The notes beneath the pieces were generated by a model that saw nothing but the letters and a program-made list of their open reading frames with translations, was not told the DNA's origin and ran no database searches. Below are positions 7,091-15,895 of a stretch of 64,000 bases of DNA, piece by piece; the first letter of the stretch is position 1, and each line of letters opens with the position of its first letter. This DNA comes from Thalassospira lucentensis (GTDB taxonomy: Bacteria > Pseudomonadota > Alphaproteobacteria > Rhodospirillales > Thalassospiraceae): positions 186,001 through 250,000 of the forward strand of contig NZ_LPVY01000021.1 in NCBI RefSeq assembly GCF_001613805.1, in the 5' to 3' direction. The position numbers and the translations under genes were made by a program.

Positions 7091-9520
7091 TTACCAGCTA
7101 TATTTCAGCGTCGCCAGAACCGTGCGGCCCTCGCCATAGAAACGGCTGCCGAACGTGTTGGACGCGACATATTCCCGGTCAAACAGGTTGGTCGCATTGA
7201 CCGCAAGGCTGACATTGTCCGTCACCATGTAATTCACCATGGCATCAACCACCGTATGCGATCCCAGCAGATCGGTATTGGCATCGTTGTTATAGCGTGA
7301 CCCGACAAAACGGACACCACCACCAAGGGTCAGGTCACCAAACACCCCATGTTCCGGAATGGTGTAATCCAGCCACGCCGATGCATTATGTTCAGGAACG
7401 TTTGACGGACGATTGCCGACATTGCCCGCAACAACATCGTCTTTGATTTCGGCATCAAGATAGGTATAGGCCAGCGTCAGATTGGTCCGCTCATCAAGCG
7501 ACATCTTGCCTTCAAGCTCCAACCCGCGTGAATTGATCTCGCCGATCTGCTGATAGGTCGACGTGGTGGAATTCCACTGCGAAACGTTTTCCTGTGTCAG
7601 GTCAAACAGGGCCGCGGTAAACATCGCATCAATCGCAGTCGGCTGATATTTGACGCCAACCTCATATTGCGTGCCTTCCTGTGGCGCGGTCCCGTCCGGG
7701 CGGGAAGCCGCACTGCCGTAAACCGGCTGGAAGGATTCCGAATAGTTCCCGTAAACCGAAACCTCGTCCGTCGCCTTGTAGGTCAGGCCAACGCGCGAGG
7801 TGAATTTATGGTCATCGCGTTCCTCGGTTACCCCGCTGCTAAGTGTATCGGTATCGCTTTGGACATAATCGAAACGCCCACCCACGGTCGCGATCCAGTC
7901 ATCGGCAATCGTAAGCTGTTCCTGCGCATAAAGCCCATAAGCCGCCTGCGTGATTTCCGTGTCCGAGTTACTGGTAAAGTTGATGCACGAAAGCCCGCAA
8001 TAAGACGGGTTGTAAGGATCAATCGGCGATGCCGTTCCGTCGTAGCGTTGTTCGCGGTTCTGATCGCGGTTGTAGTCAAACCCCACCAACGTCTTGCTGT
8101 CGAACGTTTCATTCAGTGCAGTGTCGTACTGCATCTGGTTGTCGATGGCAAAACGGTCAAGCTCGCCATAAATCGCAAAAGCCCAACGGTCACCAAGCGG
8201 CGTGGTATCGTGCAGGTAAACCGTCTCGTAATCCAGATCGACATGGGTGTAACGCGCGTTCTGGCGGAATTGCAGCTTGTCGGTAATCTGGTGCGAGAAC
8301 TCATACCCGATATTGGTTTCTTCGGTATCGAAAGTGTTGAAATCCGGTTCACCGAAAAACGCATTGCGGCTGGTTTCAATCCCGGCCGGGAAGCCATAAC
8401 CCAGACTGCTTTCGCGGTTGCTGTAACTGGTCAGGATCGTCAGTTCCGTTCCCGCCTTCGGCTTATAGGTAAAGGCCGGCGCAATATACACACGGTCATC
8501 CTGCGAATAATCCTGTTCGCGCTCCGCATCCTGCCAAAGCCCGGTCAGGCGATAGGTCCAGTTGCTGTCTTCCGCGACCGGGCCGGTCACATCCCCGCCA
8601 CCGCGCACATGGTTTTCGCCAAGGGTCGTGAAAACCTCGCCACCGGCTTCGTCCTGCGGGCGTTTGGTAATCAGATTGACCAAGCCCCCCGGCCCGTTCA
8701 TGCCAAACAGGCTTGATGTCGATCCTTTCAGGATATCGACCTGCTGAAGGCCATAGGGTTCCTGACGGGCGGTTGTGAAGTTATAGGTCCGTGACGACAA
8801 TCCATCGCGATAGGTCGAAAGCGACGAATAAAAACCGCGGATACGGATATAGTCATACCGCACATCCGATCCATATTCGCCCGCCTGCACGCCTGCACTA
8901 TAGGCGACCGCCTGCTGAATATCCTGCACATTGCGGGTTTCCAGTTCCTTCTGCGTCACCACGGAAACGGCGGCGGAATCATCCAGAATCGGCGTGTCGG
9001 TTTTCGATGCCGTGCGCGACCGGCTGGCAACAACGCTATCGCGTGTCGGCCCCATCGGGCCATAGACCCCCTCTGCATTGCCCTCAATTCGGATCGGATC
9101 AAGAACCTCGCCTTCTGCCGCCGCCGCACCGGTTGCGATCTGCTCGACCACCACGGTGCCGTCATCGGAAATGTTATAGGTCAGGCCACTTCCGGCAAAC
9201 AGCCGGTCCAGCGCCTGCTGCGATGTCATGCTGCCGCTGACCGCTGGCGCATCAACCCCGCGCACAAGTGCGCCATCAACCGTGATCTGAAGACCGGACT
9301 GCTGCCCGAACAGGGCCAGCGCGCTGGTCATGGATTGCGCCGGAATCTCAAATGCATGTGACGCGGCAAGGACCCCCGCCCCGCTTTGCGCCACCTGTGC
9401 CTGCGCCATCGCCGGTGCCGCGACCAATACCGGCACCAATGCGCTTGTCACCAAAAGCGCGCTTGCAAAAACCGTCTGTCTGCTGCGGCTCCGCATACCC
9501 GCCTTACCCCCTGTGGTCAT
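7091..9520 (-). CDS. TonB-dependent siderophore receptor with STN signalling domain
   Basis: An outer-membrane receptor of 809 residues. A signal peptide (about 1-40) is followed by an STN domain (about 50-105, FEIPAQSMTSALALFGQQSG) that contacts the inner-membrane FecR protein. Next come the plug (SVVTQKELETRNVQDIQQAV, IRIRGF) and a beta-barrel ending in an aromatic residue (LKYSW), as expected for BAM-dependent insertion. It resembles FpvA/FecA-type ferric-siderophore receptors. The gene follows the FecR and ECF sigma genes on the same strand, making a complete surface-signalling cassette. A Fur-like palindrome lies upstream and an intrinsic terminator downstream. The siderophore is unknown. 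Confidence 0.93.
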   Translation of the reverse strand: MTTGGKAGMRSRSRQTVFASALLVTSALVPVLVAAPAMAQAQVAQSGAGVLAASHAFEIPAQSMTSALALFGQQSGLQITVDGALVRGVDAPAVSGSMTSQQALDRLFAGSGLTYNISDDGTVVVEQIATGAAAAEGEVLDPIRIEGNAEGVYGPMGPTRDSVVASRSRTASKTDTPILDDSAAVSVVTQKELETRNVQDIQQAVAYSAGVQAGEYGSDVRYDYIRIRGFYSSLSTYRDGLSSRTYNFTTARQEPYGLQQVDILKGSTSSLFGMNGPGGLVNLITKRPQDEAGGEVFTTLGENHVRGGGDVTGPVAEDSNWTYRLTGLWQDAEREQDYSQDDRVYIAPAFTYKPKAGTELTILTSYSNRESSLGYGFPAGIETSRNAFFGEPDFNTFDTEETNIGYEFSHQITDKLQFRQNARYTHVDLDYETVYLHDTTPLGDRWAFAIYGELDRFAIDNQMQYDTALNETFDSKTLVGFDYNRDQNREQRYDGTASPIDPYNPSYCGLSCINFTSNSDTEITQAAYGLYAQEQLTIADDWIATVGGRFDYVQSDTDTLSSGVTEERDDHKFTSRVGLTYKATDEVSVYGNYSESFQPVYGSAASRPDGTAPQEGTQYEVGVKYQPTAIDAMFTAALFDLTQENVSQWNSTTSTYQQIGEINSRGLELEGKMSLDERTNLTLAYTYLDAEIKDDVVAGNVGNRPSNVPEHNASAWLDYTIPEHGVFGDLTLGGGVRFVGSRYNNDANTDLLGSHTVVDAMVNYMVTDNVSLAVNATNLFDREYVASNTFGSRFYGEGRTVLATLKYSW

Positions 9521-9556
9521 TCCATGGATCTCCGTTCTGCGTCATATACATGATCA

Positions 9557-9585
9557 CAAATGAGAATAAAAACGCTTCTCATTTG
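9557..9585. promoter_or_regulatory. Fur-like palindrome upstream of the TonB receptor
   Basis: CAAATGAGAA (9557-9566) and TTCTCATTTG (9576-9585) are perfect 10-bp arms with a 9-base centre. The arms carry the TGAGAA/TTCTCA halves of Fur boxes, although the spacing is wider than the classical 19-bp site. Iron repression is inferred. Confidence 0.6.
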
Positions 9586-9649
9586 CGCTTAAAACACAAA
9601 ACGTGCCTCGGGGATTTTTTTTCAAAAAAACTTCGGAAAATTTTTCAGA

Positions 9650-9679
9650 TTTTTGTCAAACGGCCTGTTTCAGGCCGTT
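9650..9679 (-). terminator. Hairpin after fecR
   Basis: AACGGCCTG (9659-9667) pairs with CAGGCCGTT (9671-9679) immediately after the fecR stop. The minus strand continues TTTGAC with only a weak T-run, so efficiency is uncertain. Confidence 0.5.
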
Positions 9680-9680
9680 C

Positions 9681-10724
9681 TCAGGATGCCGACACCAGCA
9701 AAACCCACGGCGTCACCTGCCGCACCACCGCATTTTGCGCCCGTGCAATCCCGCGAAGGGCCGCCAGCGGATCGGCAAGGTTATAGACCCCCGTAACCGG
9801 CCGGGTCGCCAGCGCATCATCGGTGATGATGATCCGGCCCGGATAATAGCGCCGCAGCCCGTCAATCACGGTACCCAGCGGCTGATCCTGAGCAATCAAC
9901 TGGTTCTGCCGCCACGCGGCAACCTGACCTGCAGGCAATTGGCCACGCGCCACCGCCCCCTGCCATGTCACGCTGGCACTTTGCCCGGCTTCCAGCAACT
10001 CTGCGACCGGCGGGGTGATCTGATCAAACCCGACCCGCACCAGACCATGCTCGACCGCAACATCCGTGCCCGCCTCATTGCGCCGCACGTCAAACCCGGT
10101 ACCAAGCACCGTCACGCCAACCTCGTCGGCAAAAACCGTAAAGGGCCGTTCGGCATCCGGGGTGACCTCAAAAAACGCCTCGCCACCCAAAAGGTCGATA
10201 TGGCGCTCGCCCGCCTCGTAACGCACCCGGATCGCACTTTCGGGTGCCATCGTCACCGTGCTGGCATCGGCAAGGGTGATGGTGCGCATCTCGGCGGTAT
10301 CGGTCACATAATCGGCCTGCCAGCCGGTGACGGCACGGGTAACGATCCCCGGCCCGATTACTGCTGCAAAAAGCGATGCGGCAATGGCAAGCCCGCCAAC
10401 AAGCCACATCTTTCGCCGCCCGAAAGCCGGGCGCACGACATTGTCTTTGCGCGATGATGATGAAACGAACGATCCTTCACCGCCCGTTCGCATCTCACGA
10501 ACGAAGGGCTGCCAGCGATCAGCATGCTCAGGCGCGCCTGTCGCCATCACATCCGCCGTCCGGCGCGTGGCATTCCATGCCTGCATATGTGCGGGGTCAC
10601 GTTCGCACCATTCCGCAAATGCGCGCAGAATATCCTGATCGTCCGGCTCTTCCTGCAACAGGATCAGCCAGTCGGTCGCCTCCCGTGAGGCCTGCGGCGG
10701 GATCGCATCTGTGTTCGCTGCCAT
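9681..10724 (-). CDS. FecR-type anti-sigma / signal transducer
   Basis: An inner-membrane protein of about 347 residues that relays ligand binding by the receptor to the ECF sigma factor. It has an N-terminal cytoplasmic FecR_N/DUF4880 region (EATDWLILLQEE through DPAHMQAWNATRR), one membrane helix (about 120-140), the periplasmic FecR domain (ITLADASTVTMAPESAIRV, GEAFFEV, VLGTGFDVR) and a C-terminal STN-contacting region. ATG 10724 has GAGACGAG upstream; a GTG at 10769 is in frame. It lies between the sigma gene and the receptor on the same strand, the normal Fec order. Confidence 0.9.
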   Translation of the reverse strand: MAANTDAIPPQASREATDWLILLQEEPDDQDILRAFAEWCERDPAHMQAWNATRRTADVMATGAPEHADRWQPFVREMRTGGEGSFVSSSSRKDNVVRPAFGRRKMWLVGGLAIAASLFAAVIGPGIVTRAVTGWQADYVTDTAEMRTITLADASTVTMAPESAIRVRYEAGERHIDLLGGEAFFEVTPDAERPFTVFADEVGVTVLGTGFDVRRNEAGTDVAVEHGLVRVGFDQITPPVAELLEAGQSASVTWQGAVARGQLPAGQVAAWRQNQLIAQDQPLGTVIDGLRRYYPGRIIITDDALATRPVTGVYNLADPLAALRGIARAQNAVVRQVTPWVLLVSAS

Positions 10725-10796
10725 TCTCGTCTCTATTCCCGGTCGGTATCGCAGATTGCGGGTGCGCACCGGCCTGCCCCGAAAAGAACCAAAGCT

Positions 10797-10834
10797 AAAG
10801 TTCCTACAACTACTAAACGCATTTGCGGAACTTT
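10797..10834. repeat. Inverted repeat between the sigma and fecR genes
   Basis: AAAGTTCC (10797-10804) and GGAACTTT (10827-10834) flank a 22-base loop. It could be an attenuating hairpin in the sigma-fecR leader or a regulator site. Confidence 0.4.
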
Positions 10835-10859
10835 TTTCTATAAATATTGTGAACCCGGC

Positions 10860-11402
10860 TCATGCCTGATCCAGCCGCTGTTTGCAATGCTCGATCCCGT
10901 CCGCCACCAGCTTGTGCGCCAGCGGCACGGAAATATCGAGGAAGGCGGCAATTTCCTTAAGCTTCGCGCCACCAAACCGATGCATCTCGCATGCAATGCG
11001 GGTGCGTTCGGGCAATTCGTCCATCGCCGCCATCACGATCGCATATTCATCCTTGTAAAGGGCGACGGTTTCCGGGTCCGGGGCAATATCGGCCGATATC
11101 CGGGCCACCTCGTCAAAATCCCCGGCACTGGTCACGCGGTTTTCCCGCGCCAGCCTGCGTTTGCTATCCAGCGCCAGGTTGCGCACGATCCGGTAAAGAT
11201 ATCCCGTCGCATCCTCGATCAGCCGCCGATCCGATGCCGCGTCAAACCGCAACCAGGCTTCCTGCACCAGGTCTTCGGCCTGCACGCGATTACCCGTGAT
11301 GCTGCTGGCATAATTCACCAGCGCCGGGCGATGCGACATGAAAAGAACAAGGGCGTTGGGGTTCGCGGACAAAGCCGTATTTCCTCGGGACGGCACAAAC
11401 AA
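10860..11402 (-). CDS. ECF sigma factor, FecI-like
   Basis: A 180-residue extracytoplasmic-function sigma factor. Region 2 is seen in GNRVQAEDLVQEAWLRFDAA and ATGYLYRIVRNLALD; region 4 in ELPERTRIACEMHRFGGAKLKEIAAFLDIS. The frame opens with TTG (11402), with GTG (11396) as an alternative. The first ATG (11339) would truncate the region-2 helix HRPALVNYASSITG, so an upstream non-ATG start is favoured. It heads the sigma-FecR-receptor cassette and has a Fur-box-like sequence just upstream, so iron-controlled expression is likely. Confidence 0.88.
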   Translation of the reverse strand: MFVPSRGNTALSANPNALVLFMSHRPALVNYASSITGNRVQAEDLVQEAWLRFDAASDRRLIEDATGYLYRIVRNLALDSKRRLARENRVTSAGDFDEVARISADIAPDPETVALYKDEYAIVMAAMDELPERTRIACEMHRFGGAKLKEIAAFLDISVPLAHKLVADGIEHCKQRLDQA

Positions 11403-11426
11403 CGATGCTTCACTAGCAGATATTAA

Positions 11427-11443
11427 GACTGATTATCAATATC
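11427..11443. promoter_or_regulatory. Fur box-like site upstream of the ECF sigma gene
   Basis: Read on the minus strand, GATATTGATAATCAGTC closely matches the first part of the classical Fur consensus GATAATGATAATCATTATC. It sits just upstream of the sigma start. Confidence 0.55.
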
Positions 11444-11529
11444 TTTCGCAACATCCCGCCTGCACATTCGAAAAACTTCATTTACCAAATGGCGCTATAC
11501 TCCCGCCAAAGACGAAAGAGGGAACCACC

Positions 11530-11919
11530 ATGATACGCAAACGAAGCCTTGTCATCCTGATCACCGGGGTCGCCGCCGCGGCCTTCCTGCTGATCAGCAA
11601 CCAGCTTGCCCATCGCGACGAGGAACAGGGCGATATCACTCGTGGCAAGGCGATTGCCGAACAGACCTGCCTGCGCTGTCATATGGAATTTGCCGGTGAT
11701 CCCTATCCCGACCCGGCGATCACCACCGCCCCGCCACTGGCAAGCTTCGGTCAGCGCTGGCCGATTGAAAACCTCGAAGAGGCCCTTGCCGAAGGCATCA
11801 CCGTGTCGCACGATCAACTGACCATGCCGGAATTCACCTTCACCCCTGAAACCATCGCCGATCTTCTCGCCTATCTTGACGATCTTTCCCAAAGGGCCGA
11901 TGCCAGACCGGCAAACTGA
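11530..11919 (+). CDS. Membrane-anchored c-type cytochrome
   Basis: A 129-residue periplasmic electron carrier with one haem. Residues 7-24 are hydrophobic and form a signal anchor. The haem site CLRCH is at 47-51, and a Met in LTMPEF is the probable sixth ligand, followed by the class I C-terminal helix (ETIADLLAYLDDL). ATG 11530 has GAGGGA upstream; the longer open frame from 11338 overlaps the divergent sigma gene and is unlikely. It is transcribed away from the iron cassette. The partner oxidase or dehydrogenase is not visible. Confidence 0.85.
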   Translation: MIRKRSLVILITGVAAAAFLLISNQLAHRDEEQGDITRGKAIAEQTCLRCHMEFAGDPYPDPAITTAPPLASFGQRWPIENLEEALAEGITVSHDQLTMPEFTFTPETIADLLAYLDDLSQRADARPAN

Positions 11920-11981
11920 TCCGGGCGCGTGGCGGCCATGCCCCGCCGACGGATGGTCTTTTTATCAAAAAAACCTGCCAA

Positions 11982-12018
11982 TTATCCACTTTGCGCAAGC
12001 CCTTATCCACATTGCGCA
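11982..12018. promoter_or_regulatory. 16-bp direct repeats at 21-bp period upstream of the autotransporter
   Basis: TTATCCACTTTGCGCA (11982-11997) and TTATCCACATTGCGCA (12003-12018) differ at one base and are exactly two helical turns apart. This geometry fits paired LytTR-protein sites, and a LytTR gene follows at 15896. The core TTATCCACA is also the DnaA-box consensus, so DnaA binding is a real alternative. No origin genes are near. Confidence 0.6.
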
Positions 12019-12119
12019 GAATAAAGTCCACGCTCTCAGATAGCGGGTTGTGCCCTTTGCGAAAGTCGCCCAAAGGAATGGGAACCTCTTATTTCTCATG
12101 ACCAAAGGCGTGCTGTTAC

Positions 12120-15100
12120 ATGGATCCGCATCAACCATCCCGGCGGGCACGTCAATTCTCGTGCTGGCGCGGTATCTTTGCGCACACCCGATACGGTCTT
12201 GTCCCCCTGATCCTGTTATCCACCGCGCCAATCGGATCGGCACAGGCCGCAACGTTCAATGTCACCAACACCGCCGACAGCGGTGCCGGTTCCCTGCGGC
12301 AGGCGATTTTTGATGCCAACGCTGCGGGTGGCACCAACACCATCGATGTCCAAAATGGTCTGGGCACCATCACGCTGACCAGCGGCGACCTGAACGCGTT
12401 AAACAGCAACATCACGCTGAACGGCAATGGCAATACGCTGAGTGGCAATAACGCGTTTCGCGGCCTGCTTGTGTATTCCGGCACCGTGGCAATCAACGAC
12501 TTGACCATCGAGAATGCGGTTGCATCTGGTGGCGATGCAGGCCAGGCCGCAGGCGGCGGTGCCGGACTTGGTGGGGCCCTGTTCGTCAAGGACGGCGCCA
12601 ATGTCACCATCAGCAACCTTGTCGCGCAAAACAACGCCGCAACCGGCGGTGATGGCGGTGCACAAACCGCAAGTGGGGTCACCGGCGGCGGCGGCGGCAT
12701 GGGGGGCGATGGCGGCACGGTTGTCAGTGGCACTAACGGCGGCGGCGGCGGCCTTGGCAGCGGGGCAACCGGTGGATCAAATAGTGGCAATGGCGGTGAC
12801 GGGATCGCCCAGGGCGAAGGTGCCGGTGGGGATGGCGCCAATTTAGGTGGCGGTGGCGGTACGGGTGGCAACAATGGCGGCGGCGGCGGTTCCGGCGACC
12901 AGTCGGTCGGCGGCGGCGGTGTCAACGGCATTGATGGCACGTTTACCGACGACCCCGATGGCGGCTTTGGCGGCGGCGGCGGCAAAGCCGGTAATGGCGG
13001 TTTTGGCGGCGGGGGTGGCGCATTCCGGGGCGATGGCGGTTTTGGCGGCGGCGGCGGCGGTGGCGGCCTTGGCAGCGTCGCCGATGTCGGTCAGGGCGGA
13101 TTTGGCGCGGGCAACGGTGTCTCAAGCGGTACCATCTCTCAGGCGGCCGGGGGTGGTGGCCTTGGTGCCGGGGGTGCCATCTTTGTCATGGATGGCGCAA
13201 CCCTGACCATCGCCGGAACCCTGACCGTCAATAACAACACTGTCACCGGCGGAAACGGCGGAACCGGTGCGGCGGGCACGGCCGAGGACGGCTCTGCCTT
13301 TGGCGATGGTGTTTTCCTGCAAGGCAGCGGCACCCTGACCTTCAATCCTGATACCGGCAACACACAAACCCTTGCCAATACCATCACCGATCAGGCCGGA
13401 TCGGGCGGCACCGGCAGCTGGGCACTGACCAAAAACGGCGCAGGCACCCTGACACTCAGTGCCGCCAACAGCTATTCCGGCGCAACAAATCTTTCGGCGG
13501 GCACATTATCCCTGTCAGGATCGGGAACACTCGGAAATGCCGCAGGTGCGCTGAACCTGACCGGCGGCACGCTCGATCTCGGCACGACGACACAGACCCG
13601 CACCGGCACCATCACACTCAATGGTGCAACCGTGTCAAATGGCACATTGTCATCATCGGGCACCTTCGATACCCAGTCAGGCACCATCAGCGCCGTTCTG
13701 GCCGGGACCGGGGCGCTTGCCAAAACCGGAACCGGCACCGTCACGCTCAGCGGGGCCAACACCTATACCGGCACAACGGACCTTTCGGCGGGAACATTAA
13801 CCCTGTCAGGATCGGGAACACTCGGGGATGCCGCAGGCGCACTTAACCTCACCGGTGGAACGCTTGATCTCGGCACGACAACACAGACCCGCACCGGCAC
13901 CATCACACTCAATGGCGCAACCGTGTCAAACGGCACATTGTCATCATCGGGCACTTTCGCGACCCAGTCGGGCACGATCAGCGCCGTTCTGGCCGGAACC
14001 GGGGCGCTTGCCAAAACCGGCACCGGCACCGTCACACTCAGCGGGGCCAACACCTATTCCGGCACCACGACTGTCTCGGGTGGCACATTGTCGGTTAACG
14101 GCTCTGCCACGTCGTCGGCCTTCACGGTCCAGAACGGCGGTACCCTTGGCGGCACCGGCACCGTAGGGGCGACGACCTTACAGTCGGGCGGCGTTCACGC
14201 GCCGGGCAATTCCATCGGCACCCAGACCGTCAATGGCGCCTATGTCCTCAATGCCGGTTCAATCCTCGAGATCGAGGTGGATAGTGCTGGCAATTCCGAC
14301 AAGGTCATCGTGACCGGCACGGTCGATATCACCGGCTCGACACTGCGGGTCAAAGGCGTATCGGGGAACAATTTCTCCGGTCAAACCACCTATAATTACG
14401 TGATCATCGAAAATGATGGCGTTGATGCGATTACCGGCGATTTTGCAACGATTGACAATCAGCTTGCCTTTTATGACGCCGCCCGTTCCACCGTCGGCGG
14501 CACCGGCAATGATGTCTCCCTGACACTGACCCGCAACGCCAGTGGCTTTACCGACATTGCCACAACCCCCAATCAAAAAGCCGTCGCAGGCCAGGTCGGC
14601 AACCTTTCGGGCACGGACGGCACCACCATCAGCAACGCGATTCTCGGCCTGACGAATGCCGGGGCACAGCACGCCTTTCAACAGCTCTCAGGCGATATCT
14701 TTGCCGCGGGCCCCACCATGAATGACCGCATCACCCATCAGGCCACCGGCCAGATCGGGGCACGCCTTGCCGATCTAAATCGCAACCGCGGCGTTACCGG
14801 AACCACCAGTGGCTCCCTCGTTGCCGCCAGCACCCTGTCCCCCGCCGAGCTTACCGGCTTTGCCCGTTCCGGCCCGATGGCAAGTGACAGTGAGATATAT
14901 GCCAGTGATGCAAACATGCTCTCGCTGGGGGCTGAAAATGCACCACAGGTGACGTCCGCCATCTGGCTTCAGGCCATCGGCGCAACCGGCCGGATTGATG
15001 GTGATGGCAATGCCGACACCACCGATTACCAATGGACCGGCATGGTTGGCGGCTTTGACACACAGCTTTCCGATACCACCATTCTGGGGGTCTATTTCGG

Positions 15101-15785
15101 TTATGCCGACGCCAGGAACCGTCAGGCTGGCCGGGATGCCACCCTCGATAGTCGCAATTTCATGGCCGGGCTTTATGGCACGCGTGACCTTGGCGATGAT
15201 TTGCGGCTTTCCGGGCAGGCCGGATGGACCCGAACGGCAAATGACAGCCGCCGTAATCTTGTTTTTGGCGGCATTGATCGTACCGCCACGGCGGATTACA
15301 CCGACAATGCGCTCAATGCCAATCTTGAACTGGCAAGGGGATTTGACGTTGCCCATAACTGGCGGGTTGTGCCCTATGGCGCGCTGGGCGTGCTCTGGAA
15401 CGATCATGACGCCTTTACCGAAACCGGGGCCGGATCGGCCAATCTGTCACGTGCATCTGACAGCACCCTGACCGGAACCGCAAGCCTCGGGCTAAGGATG
15501 GCGGGCATGTTTGAAACCGGCAATGGCAAAACCCTGATCCCGCAATTCCGGCTTGGCTGGGACCATCACCTTGGCCCGACAGCCAACAGCACCACATTGG
15601 CCTTTACCGGCACATCCTCCTTCACGGTCGCAGGCAGCGAAACCGACCGCGATACACTGGTCGGCAATCTCGGCATGACCCTTGCCGATGACGATGGCTG
15701 GAGCTTCTATGCAGATTACCAGCCCTCGATCTCCAAAAGCCGCCGCGAACATGCCGCCAGTGCCGGGTTCAGAATGAAATTCTGA
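12120..15785 (+). CDS. Large autotransporter adhesin-like protein (type Va)
   Basis: A 1221-residue outer-membrane protein. A long basic N-terminus leads to a hydrophobic signal segment ending ...SAQA. The passenger starts with a CSLREA-like segment (NTADSGAGSLRQAI), then a very Gly-rich stretch (about 140-360) of GGGGG clusters. Autotransporter-associated beta-strand repeats follow (GTGTVTLSGANTYTGTT; LSAGTLTLSGSGTLG), including a 97-residue unit present twice almost identically. The C-terminal beta-barrel spans about residues 940-1221 and ends FRMKF. The barrel is closely related to the one at 17115, showing paralogy. The ATG at 12120 has AAAGG upstream. Function is probably adhesion or aggregation, not readable in detail. 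21-bp-spaced direct repeats lie upstream. Confidence 0.9.
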   Translation: MDPHQPSRRARQFSCWRGIFAHTRYGLVPLILLSTAPIGSAQAATFNVTNTADSGAGSLRQAIFDANAAGGTNTIDVQNGLGTITLTSGDLNALNSNITLNGNGNTLSGNNAFRGLLVYSGTVAINDLTIENAVASGGDAGQAAGGGAGLGGALFVKDGANVTISNLVAQNNAATGGDGGAQTASGVTGGGGGMGGDGGTVVSGTNGGGGGLGSGATGGSNSGNGGDGIAQGEGAGGDGANLGGGGGTGGNNGGGGGSGDQSVGGGGVNGIDGTFTDDPDGGFGGGGGKAGNGGFGGGGGAFRGDGGFGGGGGGGGLGSVADVGQGGFGAGNGVSSGTISQAAGGGGLGAGGAIFVMDGATLTIAGTLTVNNNTVTGGNGGTGAAGTAEDGSAFGDGVFLQGSGTLTFNPDTGNTQTLANTITDQAGSGGTGSWALTKNGAGTLTLSAANSYSGATNLSAGTLSLSGSGTLGNAAGALNLTGGTLDLGTTTQTRTGTITLNGATVSNGTLSSSGTFDTQSGTISAVLAGTGALAKTGTGTVTLSGANTYTGTTDLSAGTLTLSGSGTLGDAAGALNLTGGTLDLGTTTQTRTGTITLNGATVSNGTLSSSGTFATQSGTISAVLAGTGALAKTGTGTVTLSGANTYSGTTTVSGGTLSVNGSATSSAFTVQNGGTLGGTGTVGATTLQSGGVHAPGNSIGTQTVNGAYVLNAGSILEIEVDSAGNSDKVIVTGTVDITGSTLRVKGVSGNNFSGQTTYNYVIIENDGVDAITGDFATIDNQLAFYDAARSTVGGTGNDVSLTLTRNASGFTDIATTPNQKAVAGQVGNLSGTDGTTISNAILGLTNAGAQHAFQQLSGDIFAAGPTMNDRITHQATGQIGARLADLNRNRGVTGTTSGSLVAASTLSPAELTGFARSGPMASDSEIYASDANMLSLGAENAPQVTSAIWLQAIGATGRIDGDGNADTTDYQWTGMVGGFDTQLSDTTILGVYFGYADARNRQAGRDATLDSRNFMAGLYGTRDLGDDLRLSGQAGWTRTANDSRRNLVFGGIDRTATADYTDNALNANLELARGFDVAHNWRVVPYGALGVLWNDHDAFTETGAGSANLSRASDSTLTGTASLGLRMAGMFETGNGKTLIPQFRLGWDHHLGPTANSTTLAFTGTSSFTVAGSETDRDTLVGNLGMTLADDDGWSFYADYQPSISKSRREHAASAGFRMKF
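13443..14080 (+). repeat. Tandem 291-bp repeat inside the autotransporter passenger
   Basis: Two nearly identical units (about 13443-13733 and 13734-14024) plus the start of a third. For example CTGTCAGGATCGGGAAC occurs at 13514 and again 291 bases on. The period is exactly 97 codons, so copy-number change would keep the frame. Confidence 0.85.
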
Positions 15786-15799
15786 TCCCGGTCGGCCAT

Positions 15800-15852
15800 A
15801 CCTGAAGTTGACCTGAAGGGCTTATAACTGACTTCTTGCGATCCACTCGCAA
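15800..15852. promoter_or_regulatory. Leader region of the LytTR gene: direct and inverted repeats
   Basis: ACCTGAAG occurs at 15800-15807 and 15811-15818 (11-bp period), followed by TTGCGA-TCCAC-TCGCAA (15836-15852). These are candidate operator or autoregulatory sites upstream of 15896. Confidence 0.4.
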
Positions 15853-15895
15853 ACGTGTAACCATCTGAAAAAAATCAGGTTGGGTAACACAAGCC

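Noticed and set aside
7667..8716. 349-residue plus-strand open frame inside the TonB receptor gene
   Set aside because: Antisense shadow of a confidently identified receptor. Arg/Val-rich composition without motifs.
11982..12018. Replication origin based on two TTATCCAC(A) boxes
   Set aside because: Only two boxes, no AT-rich unwinding region, and no dnaA, repA or parAB genes nearby. Kept only as an alternative reading of a regulatory site.
12152..13387. Long Pro-rich minus-strand open frames opposite the autotransporter
   Set aside because: They are the antisense of the GC-rich Gly repeats (GGN read backwards gives Pro/Ala), with no ribosome site or recognisable domain.
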